Of a stretch of 64,000 bases of DNA, positions 35,632 through 44,052 are shown piece by piece. The notes beneath the pieces were generated by a model that had not been told where the DNA came from, made no database searches, and worked only from the letters and a program-made list of their open reading frames with translations. The DNA comes from UBA7672 sp040398465 (GTDB lineage: Bacteria > Pseudomonadota > Alphaproteobacteria > Caulobacterales > Hyphomonadaceae). Every line of letters starts with the position of its first letter. Position 1 is the stretch's first letter. Made by a program: the position numbers and the translations under genes. The DNA is taken from positions 1 to 64,000 of the forward strand of contig JBBAUA010000014.1 of NCBI GenBank assembly GCA_040398465.1, read 5' to 3'.

Positions 35632-36318
35632 ATGCTGACGCCAGCGGAGCTGCAGATCCTGTCCACCAGCCTCGGCGTCGCCGGGCGCGCCGTGCTGTTC
35701 TCGCTGCCGGTCGCCATTGCGTTCGCATGGGCGCTGTCGCGGCCGCGTTTCCCCGGCAAGTCGGTTGTTGACACGATTGCACACCTGCCGCTCGTCCTGC
35801 CGCCAGTTCTTGTCGGCTATCTCCTTTTGCTGGCGCTCGGCGCTCAGAGTCCGCTGGGCGCGTGGCTCAAGTCCTCCTTCGGCATCCAGCTCGCGTTCAG
35901 CGCCGAAGGCGCCGCCATCGCAACGGCGGTGATGGCTTTCCCGCTGATGGTGCGCGCGATTCGCCTGTCGTTCGAAGCAACAGACCCTGGCCTGTTCGAG
36001 GCAGCCTCCGTGCTGCGCGCCGGGCCATTGGATCGGTTCTGGTCGATGACGCTGCCGCTTGCGTGGCCGGGCGTCCTTGCTGGCGCAGTCACTGCCTTCG
36101 CCGCGGGACTCGGCGAGTTCGGCGCTGTGATCACCTTCGCCTCCAACGTCGAGGGTGAGACGCAAACCCTGCCGCTCGCCATCAACGCCGCGCTCAACAC
36201 GCCGGGCCGCGACGACGCGGCCTTCCGCCTTGCGCTGATCTCGCTGACCGCCGCCATCGCCGGACTCGTGCTCGCGGAAATGCTTCAGCGCTGGGCGCGC
36301 CGGAGGCTGGAGGCGTGA
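35632..36318 (+). CDS. modB: Molybdate ABC transporter permease ModB
   Basis: A 228-residue inner-membrane protein with five to six helices and the BPD_transp_1 coupling loop EAASVLRAGPLDRFWSMTLPLAWPG, where the EAA motif contacts ModC. HLPLVLPPVLVGYLLL and GEFGAVITFASN are typical ModB segments. ATG 35632 aligns with the family start; an upstream start at 35596 is possible. The stop overlaps the modC GTG by 4 nt. First gene of modBCA. Confidence 0.93.
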   Translation: MLTPAELQILSTSLGVAGRAVLFSLPVAIAFAWALSRPRFPGKSVVDTIAHLPLVLPPVLVGYLLLLALGAQSPLGAWLKSSFGIQLAFSAEGAAIATAVMAFPLMVRAIRLSFEATDPGLFEAASVLRAGPLDRFWSMTLPLAWPGVLAGAVTAFAAGLGEFGAVITFASNVEGETQTLPLAINAALNTPGRDDAAFRLALISLTAAIAGLVLAEMLQRWARRRLEA

Positions 36319-37313
36319 CGCTGAAACTGCGCGACGTTGTCGTCCGCAAGGGCGCGTTTCGGCTCGCCGCCGATTTTGAAGTCGCCGCCAGCGGCGTCAC
36401 CGTCGTGTTCGGTCCTTCAGGCTCTGGCAAATCGAGCCTGCTGTCCGCGATTGCGGGGCTGAATCGGCTTGAGTCCGGCAGCCTCAGCCTCAGCGGCCGC
36501 GTGCTGGAAGATGCGAGCACCGGCGTCCGCATCCCTGCGCATCAGCGCGGCATCGGCCTTGTCTTCCAGGACGCGCGCCTGTTTCCGCATCTCACCGTGC
36601 GCGGCAATCTGGACTACGCCGAACATCGCCGCCCCGCTGCGCGCAACGCGCCCATCGTCGTCGAGATCGCGCGCCGCCTTGAGTTCGAGGACCTGCTTGA
36701 CCGGCCGGTCCGCAATCTCTCCGGCGGGGAGCGCAGCCGCGTCGCGCTGGCCCGCGCCATCGTCTCTGCGCCCGAGCTGCTGTTGCTCGACGAACCTTTC
36801 GCCGCGCTCGATGGCCGCCGCCGCCATGATTTCCTGGCGCTCCTGCGAGAGTTGTCGAACGAGCAGCGCCTGCCGATGGTCGTCGTCACCCACAACATCG
36901 ACGATGCGGCCGAGTTGGCCAACGATGTGATCGCCACGCATGACGGCCAGGTGATCGCATACGGCGCCGCGCCCGACGTCATGGCGCGCGCGGAGTTCGC
37001 GAGCCTGCTCGACCGCCGCGATCTTGGCGCGCGTGTGCCGGCATCGGCAGTTGCGGGCGGTTCGGTCGAGGGCGTGTGGGTAAGGGCTGACAGCGTGCTT
37101 CTGGCCTCCGAGCGTCCCCGCGGAATCTCCGCCCGGCACGTTTGGGAAGGCAAGGTCTACTCCATCCTCCAGGAGGACGCGCGCGGCGTTCTGGTTTCAA
37201 TCGCGACAGAAGCGGGCTATATTCTGTCACGTATAACGCCCGAAGCGCTCGCCGATCTCCAGCTGGAGCAAGGCAAGCAGGCCTGGGCGGTGGTGAAGGC
37301 GCACGCTCTCTAG
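36315..37313 (+). CDS. modC: Molybdate ABC transporter ATPase ModC
   Basis: A 332-residue ATPase: Walker A GPSGSGKSSL, Q-loop VFQDARLFPH, signature LSGGERSRVALARA, Walker B LLLLDEPFAALD and the H-loop VVVTHN. A C-terminal TOBE-like molybdate-binding domain (about 230-330) matches ModC rather than a generic importer. The GTG start overlaps the modB stop, so the two are coupled. Energises ModB at the inner membrane. Confidence 0.94.
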   Translation: MTLKLRDVVVRKGAFRLAADFEVAASGVTVVFGPSGSGKSSLLSAIAGLNRLESGSLSLSGRVLEDASTGVRIPAHQRGIGLVFQDARLFPHLTVRGNLDYAEHRRPAARNAPIVVEIARRLEFEDLLDRPVRNLSGGERSRVALARAIVSAPELLLLDEPFAALDGRRRHDFLALLRELSNEQRLPMVVVTHNIDDAAELANDVIATHDGQVIAYGAAPDVMARAEFASLLDRRDLGARVPASAVAGGSVEGVWVRADSVLLASERPRGISARHVWEGKVYSILQEDARGVLVSIATEAGYILSRITPEALADLQLEQGKQAWAVVKAHAL

Positions 37314-37322
37314 GGTGGCAGC

Positions 37323-38105
37323 ATGAAGTCGATGCTTTCCGGGCTGGCCGCCGCGTTTGTGCTTGCGGGCTGTAGCGATCCCGCTCCCGCACCCTCTGTT
37401 GAACAGGCCGCGCCGGTCGTCTTCGCAGCAGCAAGCCTGACCGAGGTGCTCCAGACGGTTGGCGAGCTGTACGCCGCCGACGGCCATCCCGAGCCAAGGT
37501 TCAGTTTCGCAGGCAGTTCCGCCCTTGCAAAACAGCTGGAGCAGGGCGCCGAGGCGGACATCTTCATCTCTGCGGATGAGGCCTGGATGGATTATGCGAC
37601 GGAGAAATCGCTGATCGACCTCGCCACACGCGTCACGCTTCTCACCAATGAACTTGTTCTGGTCGCCCCGGCCGGTGCACCGATCACGCTGGAACTCGCC
37701 GCCGGCATGGATCTGGTCGGAGCGATCAAAGGCGGAAAGCTTGCACTGGCCGACCCCGACTCCGTCCCCGCAGGCAAGTATGCGCGCGAGGCGCTCACCC
37801 ACTTCGGCGCGTGGGATGCTGTCGCGTCGAGCGTTGCCCGTGCGGAGAACGTCCGCAGCGCGCTGCGATTCGTTGAGACGGGGGATGCTGCCGCCGGGAT
37901 CGTGTATGCAACCGACGCCGCCGCCGCCGGGTCAGCGGTTCAGGTCGTTGGCGTGTTTCCAGCTGGCTCGCACACCCCGATCACCTATCCAGCGGCGCTT
38001 CTCGCAGGAAAGGCCGACGGGCCGGGCGCAGCCTTTCTCGATTTCCTCACTTCGGAACCTGCTCGCAAGGCCTTCGAGGACGCCGGCTTTGGCCTTGTGC
38101 GCTGA
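37323..38105 (+). CDS. modA: Molybdate-binding protein ModA
   Basis: A 260-residue periplasmic binding protein, probably lipid-anchored (lipobox VLAGC, Cys about 17). The binding motifs FAAASLTEVLQ and FAGSSALAKQLEQGAEADIFISADE hold the serines that bind molybdate or tungstate oxygens; ITYPAALLAGK is also typical. The order modB-modC-modA differs from the common modABC. It starts 9 nt after modC, so the three are one operon. No ModE gene or Moco riboswitch was recognised. Confidence 0.93.
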   Translation: MKSMLSGLAAAFVLAGCSDPAPAPSVEQAAPVVFAAASLTEVLQTVGELYAADGHPEPRFSFAGSSALAKQLEQGAEADIFISADEAWMDYATEKSLIDLATRVTLLTNELVLVAPAGAPITLELAAGMDLVGAIKGGKLALADPDSVPAGKYAREALTHFGAWDAVASSVARAENVRSALRFVETGDAAAGIVYATDAAAAGSAVQVVGVFPAGSHTPITYPAALLAGKADGPGAAFLDFLTSEPARKAFEDAGFGLVR

Positions 38106-38161
38106 GAGGAAACCCGGGCGCACCTCTCGGCACCGTGAAGATTTTCGTGCTTTGCGTGCAT

Positions 38162-38180
38162 GGGCGCCCTAGCGGCGCCC
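38162..38180. other. GC hairpin between modA and the redoxin/copper gene
   Basis: GGGCGCC-CTAGC-GGCGCCC forms a perfect 7-bp stem in the 155-bp spacer after modA. No T-tract follows on either strand, so it is not a clear terminator; it may be a leader hairpin of the next gene. Confidence 0.35.
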
Positions 38181-38260
38181 CCGTTGCCGTGCGGGGCAAG
38201 TACGTTCACTATCCGCGCTACCTGCGCCGCATCAGATCTGCGCACATGGGGAGATTGAAT

Positions 38261-40321
38261 ATGAAGCGTTCGCACAAGATCGGCTTGTTGGCCCTCGGGC
38301 TCGCTGGAGCCGCCTCTGTGATCGCACTGAGCGCAACTGCTGCGCCCGAGAGCGTGAAGATTGCCGGCACCCGCGTCGACAACTTCATGCTGCCCGACCA
38401 GACCGGCATGGGCCACGAGCTGTTCTACTACAAGAACGCCCCCGCAGTGGTCATCGTATCCGGTGCGCTGGGCGACGACGCCACCAAGAAAGCTGCCGCC
38501 GAACTCGCCAAGCTCAGGGTCCAGTACGAGGCCAAGGGCGTCCACTTCGTGATGCTGAACTCCTCGCTGGAGGACAGCCGCGACGAGATCATCCATGAAG
38601 CCGCCCATCTTGGCGTCCCCATGCTGGCGGACAGCCTGCAGCTTGTGGGCCGCTCGCTCGGCGTGACCAAGACCGGCGAAGCTTTCGTGGTGAACCCGAA
38701 AACCTGGACTGTCGCCTACCACGGCCCCGTCACCGAAACGCTCGGCGACAAGAAGGTGAAAGGCGCCAGCGTCGCCGCGGCGATCGACTCGCTGCTGGCT
38801 GGCGGCATGCCGAAGGTCACGCAAGCCTCGGTCAAGGGCAAGGCGATCGCCTTCCCGGATCGCGTAAAGGCCCCGCAATGGAAGGACATCTCCTACGCCA
38901 AGGACGTCGCGCCTGTGCTGCAGGCGAAGTGCGTTGTCTGCCACACGGAAGGCGGCATGGGCCCGTTTCCGATGGACAGCTACCAGACCGTCAAGACCAT
39001 GGCGCCGATGATCCGCGAGTCGCTGCGCACCAAGCGGATGCCTCCGTTCCACTCGGACGCCCATTGGGGCAACTGGTCCAACGACATGCTTCTGTCGAAT
39101 GACCAGATCAAGACGGTCATCAACTGGGTTGAGGCTGGCGCACCGCGCGGCGAGGGCAATGATCCGCTCGCCGAGAAGAAATACGTGCCGCCGGAATGGC
39201 CGCTGGGCCAGCCCGACGCGATCGTCGAAATCCCTGCCTTCGACGTGCCGGAGAGCGGCTACATCGACTACCAGGAGCGTTCGGTCGACGCGAAGCTCAC
39301 CGAAGGCAAGTGGCTGAAGGCGACGGCATGGTCCGGGTCTTCGCCCGCTGTCCACCACGCGCTGGCCGGCTGGATTCCAGAAGTCCGTGAAGACGGCAAG
39401 GGCTTCTCGTGGAACACGTCGCTCGGCGGCTACGGTCCGGGCGGCGAGGCGAACCTCACGCCGGACGATACCGGCATCTACATCCCGCCGGGCGGCTCGT
39501 ACGCCTACCAGATGCACTACACGAGCAACGGCAAGAAGATCACCGACAAGACCAAGGTCGGCTACTACTTCTACAAGGAAGCCCCCACCAAGATCCTGCG
39601 CCAGACCAGCGTGACGGACTTCTCGCTGGAGATTCCCGCTGGCGCCTCGCGTCACCACGAGACGGCGTATATCATCTTCCCGGATGATGCCGAGATCTTC
39701 GGAACGCAGCCGCACTGCCACTCGCGCTGCTATTCCACCAAGCTGACGATCCGCTACCCGGATGGCCGCGAGGAAGTTCTGCTGAACCAGCCGCGCTATG
39801 ACTTCGGCTGGCAGCGTGAATACCATTTCGAGCCGATGCTTCAGGTTCCGAAAGGCTCGATGATGATCGCCGACTACGTGTTCGACAACTCGGAGAACAA
39901 CCCGGCGAACCCGGATCCGAAGCACAAGGTCACGTTCGGCGAGCAGACCTCCGAAGAGATGCTGTTCACATTCATGCGCTTCCGCTTCAAGAACGAGACG
40001 GTCACCAACCGTCGTGACGACCTGATGAAGGAGCTGCAGACCTCCGTCGTGTTCGGCGCCTTCGACGACGATCGCAACGGCGAGATCAACGTGGCGGAGC
40101 TCCGCAACGACCCGCGCTTCGGCGCACTCAAGGGTTATGTCGGCATGGTCGACGCCAACAAGAACGGCACGCTGAACCTGGCCGAATGGACCACGGCCAT
40201 GAACATGATGCAGCAGATGCGCACCCGTTCCAGCGCAGCGCCTGCCGCGGCGACCGCTCCGGCCGTCAAGCCGGATGCTGGCGCGAAGGCGATGCTCGAC
40301 AACGTGACAGGCGACCACTAG
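38261..40321 (+). CDS. Exported redoxin / cytochrome c / copper type II monooxygenase-like / EF-hand protein
   Basis: A 686-residue protein with a Sec signal (cleavage about residue 28). Residues 35-170 form a redoxin fold without the CxxC or peroxidatic cysteine. A haem c site CVVCH (224-228) follows. Residues about 320-590 resemble the copper type II, ascorbate-dependent monooxygenase core: VHHALAGW (His365-366), QMHYTSNG (His419), PHCHSRC (His485, His487) and TSEEMLFTF (Met567), matching the order His pair / His / HxH / Met of the peptidyl-glycine and dopamine hydroxylases. Two EF-hand loops end the chain (602-613 and 631-642). A periplasmic oxidoreductase is likely; the substrate is unknown. 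ATG 38261 follows GGGGAG. Confidence 0.8.
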   Translation: MKRSHKIGLLALGLAGAASVIALSATAAPESVKIAGTRVDNFMLPDQTGMGHELFYYKNAPAVVIVSGALGDDATKKAAAELAKLRVQYEAKGVHFVMLNSSLEDSRDEIIHEAAHLGVPMLADSLQLVGRSLGVTKTGEAFVVNPKTWTVAYHGPVTETLGDKKVKGASVAAAIDSLLAGGMPKVTQASVKGKAIAFPDRVKAPQWKDISYAKDVAPVLQAKCVVCHTEGGMGPFPMDSYQTVKTMAPMIRESLRTKRMPPFHSDAHWGNWSNDMLLSNDQIKTVINWVEAGAPRGEGNDPLAEKKYVPPEWPLGQPDAIVEIPAFDVPESGYIDYQERSVDAKLTEGKWLKATAWSGSSPAVHHALAGWIPEVREDGKGFSWNTSLGGYGPGGEANLTPDDTGIYIPPGGSYAYQMHYTSNGKKITDKTKVGYYFYKEAPTKILRQTSVTDFSLEIPAGASRHHETAYIIFPDDAEIFGTQPHCHSRCYSTKLTIRYPDGREEVLLNQPRYDFGWQREYHFEPMLQVPKGSMMIADYVFDNSENNPANPDPKHKVTFGEQTSEEMLFTFMRFRFKNETVTNRRDDLMKELQTSVVFGAFDDDRNGEINVAELRNDPRFGALKGYVGMVDANKNGTLNLAEWTTAMNMMQQMRTRSSAAPAAATAPAVKPDAGAKAMLDNVTGDH

Positions 40322-40347
40322 GCCAGTCCGTCTTCCAGAAGTGTGGA

Positions 40348-40367
40348 CCCGCCGGGCAACCGGCGGG
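40348..40367 (+). terminator. Hairpin after the redoxin/copper gene
   Basis: CCCGCCGG-GCAA-CCGGCGGG, an 8-bp perfect stem 26 bp after the stop codon, followed only by GCCATTCATTTCC. A probable terminator with a weak T-tract. Confidence 0.55.
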
Positions 40368-40553
40368 GCCATTCATTTCCGCGGGACCTCTTTTGACCCT
40401 GCATGGAGTGGGCGCTTGTAACCTCCCGCAGACGATCTACTTCACGGTCACGACGCGACGGATTTGGTGGATTCCGTCAGAGCGGTGTTTCGCCGGCACG
40501 TGCACGACTGCGCCCATGCACCATGGAAGCGCGGTTGAGTTGCGGGGGACGTT

Positions 40554-40925
40554 TTGACCGGAATGAGTGAAAATGGTGCGCCGGGGTCATTGCTGGTGCT
40601 TGCGGTCGATGACGACGCGCTCATCCAGATGAACACCGTGGCCATGCTCGAAGAGCTGGGCCATCGCGTCCTCGAAGCGTCCAATGGCGCCGCGGCGCTC
40701 GAGATCGTTCGGCAGAATCCGGCGATCGACGTCGTCCTGACCGACTTCGCCATGCCCAGGATGACCGGCCGCGATCTCGCCATCGCCATCGCGCGCGAGA
40801 AGCCGGGCCTGCCGGTGATCCTGGCTACGGGTTTCGTCGAACTGCCGCCGGGCGAGAGTTTCGACGCCAAGATGCTGCAGAAGCCCTTCGGCCTCGCTGA
40901 GCTGGCGCGCGTCCTGAAGCGCTGA
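40554..40925 (+). CDS. Single-domain response regulator (CheY-like receiver)
   Basis: A receiver domain with no output domain (123 residues from TTG, 120 from ATG 40563). LAVDDDALIQMN gives the acidic pocket, VVLTDFAMP the phospho-acceptor Asp (about residue 65), ILATGF the Thr switch and LQKPFG the Lys. FAMPRMTG and the KPF ending are usual for stand-alone receivers paired with HWE kinases and phosphorelays in alphaproteobacteria. The TTG is considered because GGGGGA stands four bases before it, while ATG 40563 has no good site. It has no kinase gene next to it. Confidence 0.85.
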   Translation: MTGMSENGAPGSLLVLAVDDDALIQMNTVAMLEELGHRVLEASNGAAALEIVRQNPAIDVVLTDFAMPRMTGRDLAIAIAREKPGLPVILATGFVELPPGESFDAKMLQKPFGLAELARVLKR

Positions 40926-40928
40926 GGC

Positions 40929-41231
40929 TCAGTATTCGGGAAAGAATTCAGTCCCGAGATAGCCGATATCGAAATGCCGGCGATTGTAGTCGGCAAACCG
41001 CGCTGCGTGCTGCTCTGCTTCAAGGCTGGTTGCGAAGCGGCGATACCCGAGCCACGTCCCATCGCCCAGCGGTAGCGCGCCCTGCTGAAGCGCCAGGTGG
41101 GCATGGCGCTCGGGTACGGCCCAGCGGTTGCGCCAGTGGCCCGGTTCGGCGTCCACCGGCTGCTCGACTGGAGTTGTGCGTTCGAGAACTTTCACGCCAG
41201 CAGACGAACCAGAAGACTGGACCTGTTTCAC
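40929..41231 (-). CDS. Small hypothetical protein
   Basis: A 100-residue protein with no recognised family. The C-terminal half, LGYRRFATSLEAEQHAARFADYNRRH, looks like one amphipathic helix, and the protein ends EFFPEY. There is no signal or membrane segment. The GTG at 41231 has AGGAG about ten bases upstream. It is convergent with the receiver gene (3 nt between stops) and lies just downstream of tRNA-Asn on the same strand. Confidence 0.55.
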   Translation of the reverse strand: MKQVQSSGSSAGVKVLERTTPVEQPVDAEPGHWRNRWAVPERHAHLALQQGALPLGDGTWLGYRRFATSLEAEQHAARFADYNRRHFDIGYLGTEFFPEY

Positions 41232-41274
41232 GGCGTCTCGCTCCTTGCCAGCCGAAGGCCGGCAAAAGGAATGG

Positions 41275-41347
41275 CTCCCTGAGCTGGACTCGAACCAGCG
41301 ACCATTCGATTAACAGTCGAATGCTCTACCAACTGAGCTATCAGGGA
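41275..41347 (-). tRNA. tRNA-Asn (anticodon GUU)
   Basis: A 73-nt cloverleaf: acceptor TCCCTGA/TCAGGGA with G discriminator, D-arm GCTCAGTTGGTAGAGC, anticodon loop CTGTTAA and T-arm GGTTCGAGTCC. The 3' CCA is not encoded. Confidence 0.97.
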
Positions 41348-41650
41348 GCACGGTTGGAGGCGGGGGTATAGCTGCCGGATATTACTGGTTCAATAGCGGT
41401 TCTCTGCTGCGTGCCGGAAATCGGCCATCCGGGTGCGTGCTTCTGTGAAAAACCGAAACATCCCAGAGCAAAGGCCCAGCCCAAATGCAAAAGAAGAGGG
41501 CGGGAGCCAAGAGGCTCCCGCAAAGGCGTTTGGGTGATGGTGGGGTGTCTTCAAGGGAAGACAGGGCCAACATCGCCCCGTTCGGTAAACAAGAGGTTAA
41601 TGCTTAACCGTCTCGCGAAAATTGTCGGGAATTCGTTTCGAAGGTGAAGG
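41348..41650. other. Spacer between the two tRNA genes
   Basis: 303 bp with no credible gene. It contains the minus-strand terminator at 41487-41521, downstream of tRNA-Cys. Short open frames here show no protein-like features. Confidence 0.5.
41487..41521 (-). terminator. Terminator downstream of tRNA-Cys
   Basis: GCGGGAGCC (41500-41508) and GGCTCCCGC (41513-41521) form a perfect 9-bp stem with a 4-nt loop. On the minus strand the run CCTCTTCTTTT follows, as for a rho-independent terminator. Confidence 0.8.
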
Positions 41651-41724
41651 TGGAGGCCTCGCCCGGAATCGAACCGGGGTGCAAGGATTTGCAGTCCTCT
41701 GCGTAACCACTCCGCCACGAGGCC
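41651..41724 (-). tRNA. tRNA-Cys (anticodon GCA)
   Basis: A cloverleaf with acceptor GGCCTCG/CGAGGCC, U discriminator, anticodon loop CTGCAAA and T-arm GGTTCGATTCC. The CCA end is encoded at 41651-41653; without it the gene is 71 nt (41654-41724). Confidence 0.97.
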
Positions 41725-41855
41725 TCACTCAAACCGGCGCTGGCGGAGCGTCGGTAGGGCGCGTTGCGCCGGTTGGTGCGTATGCTAAGAGCCCCCAGCG
41801 CACAAGACCCAGGGGCTCTGCTGGCGATTCTGTGCATCAGATATGGGACTGAATC

Positions 41856-42506
41856 GTGGATCTGGAAGCCGCCCGCATCGCGATGATCGACAGCCAGGTG
41901 CGCGTCAATGACGTTACCGACCGCCGGCTGATCTCTGCCTTGATCGCTGTGCCGCGCGAGGTTTTCGTACCCGCCGCCAAGCGCGCCTCCGCCTATGCCG
42001 ACATCGCCGTCGAGACGCGTCCGGGCCGCTGGATGGCGGCTGCGCGGGATTTCTCCAAGCTGATCAACATCGCAGCTGTCCGCCCCGAAGATCGCGTTCT
42101 CGATATCGCGCCGGGCACAGGCTATTCGAGCGCGGTTCTCGCCCGCCTGGCTGGATCGGTTGTTGCGCTGGAAGACGATGAAGCCGGTACGAAACAATTG
42201 CGGGATGGCCTCGCCGCCGCCAATGCCTCGGGCGTCGAGGTTGTGACGGGGCCGCTGCACGCTGGCTTCCCCAGCAAGGGTCCGTATGACGTAATCATCG
42301 TCAACGGCGCCGTTGAGGAGGTGCCGTCCGCATGGCTGGCGCAGCTGGCGGAAGGGGGCAGGCTCGCGGTTCCGGTGGCTGAAGGCGGTGTCCGAAGGGC
42401 GCGGCTCTACTCGGCTTCAGGCGGCAAGACGGCCTGGCGGACGCCCTTCGATACGCCCTTCCCCGCACTTCCCGGCTTTGAAAAAGCCGCGGAATTTCGC
42501 TTTTAG
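41856..42506 (+). CDS. Protein-L-isoaspartate O-methyltransferase family protein
   Basis: A 216-residue class I methyltransferase of the Pcm family. MIDSQVRVNDVTDRRLISAL, VPREVFVP and the SAM-binding VLDIAPGTGYSSAVLARL are characteristic. In alphaproteobacteria this Pcm-like gene commonly lies just before tolC, as here (120 bp). The GTG start is supported by the family N-terminus. True repair of isoaspartate is not certain for this subgroup; LDIAPGTGYSSA replaces the usual LEIGTGSGYQAA form. Confidence 0.88.
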   Translation: MDLEAARIAMIDSQVRVNDVTDRRLISALIAVPREVFVPAAKRASAYADIAVETRPGRWMAAARDFSKLINIAAVRPEDRVLDIAPGTGYSSAVLARLAGSVVALEDDEAGTKQLRDGLAAANASGVEVVTGPLHAGFPSKGPYDVIIVNGAVEEVPSAWLAQLAEGGRLAVPVAEGGVRRARLYSASGGKTAWRTPFDTPFPALPGFEKAAEFRF

Positions 42507-42625
42507 AGAGAATCTCAACCTTTCGGACCGTACTTTCTGGCAACGTCATCTAGCGCCGCGGCCGGCTGAGCATTCAATGTTCGATGGGCGCCGGGCTGGG
42601 ACAGTCGGGACCTGAGGTATTCGTC

Positions 42626-43927
42626 ATGAGATTTTTGGCAGCCGCCGTGCTGATGTGCTCGGTCTCGGCCCCCGCTTTGGCGCAGGTGAGCCAGGACACG
42701 CTGGCCGAGGCGGTGGATTCCGCCATCTCCAACAATCCGGAATTGATGGCGCAGCGGAAGATCAGGGCCTTCGCCGACGAGAACCTCAATCAGGCGGAAG
42801 CCCAGATGGGACCGCAGCTCAATCTCAATGGCACGTTCGGCGCCGAATACACCACCGTTGGACGGCAGGTGACCTCTGCCTCTGGCACCTTTCCCTATGA
42901 CGGCGAACAACAGCGAGCGACCGTGGGCCTCGAAGCGCGTCAGTCGCTGTGGTCTGGTGGCTCTCTGACAGCTCAGCGCGATCAGGCAATGGCGGGCGTT
43001 ACCGCCGCACAGGCCGAACTCATCGGCGCTGAACAGAATCTCGTTCTCCAGGTCGTCACGGTGTTCATGGACGTCCGCCGCGCCGAGCGCGAAGTGGAAA
43101 TCCGCGGCCGAAACGTCAGCTCGCTCGGCCAGCAGGTGAAAGCCGCGCGCGACCGCTTCGATGTGGGCGACGTGACCCGCACTGACGTTGCTCAGGCCGA
43201 GGCGCGTGAAGGCGCATCGAAGGCCGAACTTGCCGCCGCAACCTCGCGCCGCGCCCGCGCCCGCGCCGATTACGAACAGGTCGTCGGCCGTCCGCCGGTC
43301 CAGCTTGCCGCCCCGCCGCCGACGCCTGCGCTGCCGGCCTCGCTTGACGAGGCCATCGCTGTCGCCCGCGCCAACAATCCAGCCGTCGCTGCCGCCCGCG
43401 CACGCGAGATTCAGAGCGAACGCGGCGTCGATGTCGCCCGCGGCCGCCTTGCGCCGCAGTTCGACCTTGTCGGTAATGCCGGCTTTGTCGAGTCGCGCCA
43501 GGACGACACGTTCCGCGATTCGAATGTCGGCCTCGTCGCCGAATTCCGGTTCCCGCTGTTCGACAGCGGCCTGCTGCAGTCCCGCACCCGCGGCGCGCAG
43601 CTTGAGGCCGACCGCGCCCGTTATGAGAGAATGGGGATCGAGCGCCAGATCACCGCGCAGGTCACCGCATCGTGGAACCAGCTGATCGCCGCGCGCGAGG
43701 AAATCGCCGCATCCACAAGCCGCGTGGCTGCCGCCGAGATCGCCCTTGAAGGGGCGGAGCAGGAGCTGGCCGTCGGCGAGCGCATCACGCTCGACGTGCT
43801 CGACCAGGAGCGCGAACTGCTCGAGGCCCAGCTGGGTCAGGTGGACGCGGAACGGGCAGCCTACATGACGGCGCACGAACTGCTGTCGGCGATGGGCGAA
43901 CTGCGTCCGGAACTGATTGCCGAATAG
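42626..43927 (+). CDS. tolC: TolC family outer membrane channel
   Basis: A 433-residue outer-membrane efflux protein with a signal peptide (cleaved after SAPALAQ). Two OEP repeats are visible: the first from about residue 25 (TLAEAVDSAISNNPELMAQR, QAEAQMGPQLNLNG) and the second from about 245 (SLDEAIAVARANNPAVAAARAREI). ATSRRARARADYEQVVG and the long coiled-coil helices fit the trimeric tunnel. It would serve type I secretion and RND efflux pumps. The ATG at 42626 is the start of the signal peptide. Part of the conserved pcm-tolC-popZ-valS neighbourhood. Confidence 0.92.
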   Translation: MRFLAAAVLMCSVSAPALAQVSQDTLAEAVDSAISNNPELMAQRKIRAFADENLNQAEAQMGPQLNLNGTFGAEYTTVGRQVTSASGTFPYDGEQQRATVGLEARQSLWSGGSLTAQRDQAMAGVTAAQAELIGAEQNLVLQVVTVFMDVRRAEREVEIRGRNVSSLGQQVKAARDRFDVGDVTRTDVAQAEAREGASKAELAAATSRRARARADYEQVVGRPPVQLAAPPPTPALPASLDEAIAVARANNPAVAAARAREIQSERGVDVARGRLAPQFDLVGNAGFVESRQDDTFRDSNVGLVAEFRFPLFDSGLLQSRTRGAQLEADRARYERMGIERQITAQVTASWNQLIAAREEIAASTSRVAAAEIALEGAEQELAVGERITLDVLDQERELLEAQLGQVDAERAAYMTAHELLSAMGELRPELIAE

Positions 43928-44052
43928 TGGCGGACGGGCGCCCGGACCGTCCCGGCGTTAACGAATTCCACACCATAGGACTGTCTATTCCTTAATGCGT
44001 CGGGGCTGGTGAATCGCGCCTTCCCCGAGCCTTGGGAATAAAGAGGACGGCC

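Noticed and set aside
37985..40372. A 795-codon minus-strand open frame opposite the redoxin/copper gene
   Set aside because: Asp/Val/Leu/Arg-rich antisense of a gene with haem, copper and EF-hand motifs on the plus strand.
41348..41650. Integration (attachment) site next to the tRNA genes
   Set aside because: No integrase gene and no repeat of a tRNA 3' end were found; the region holds only a terminator.
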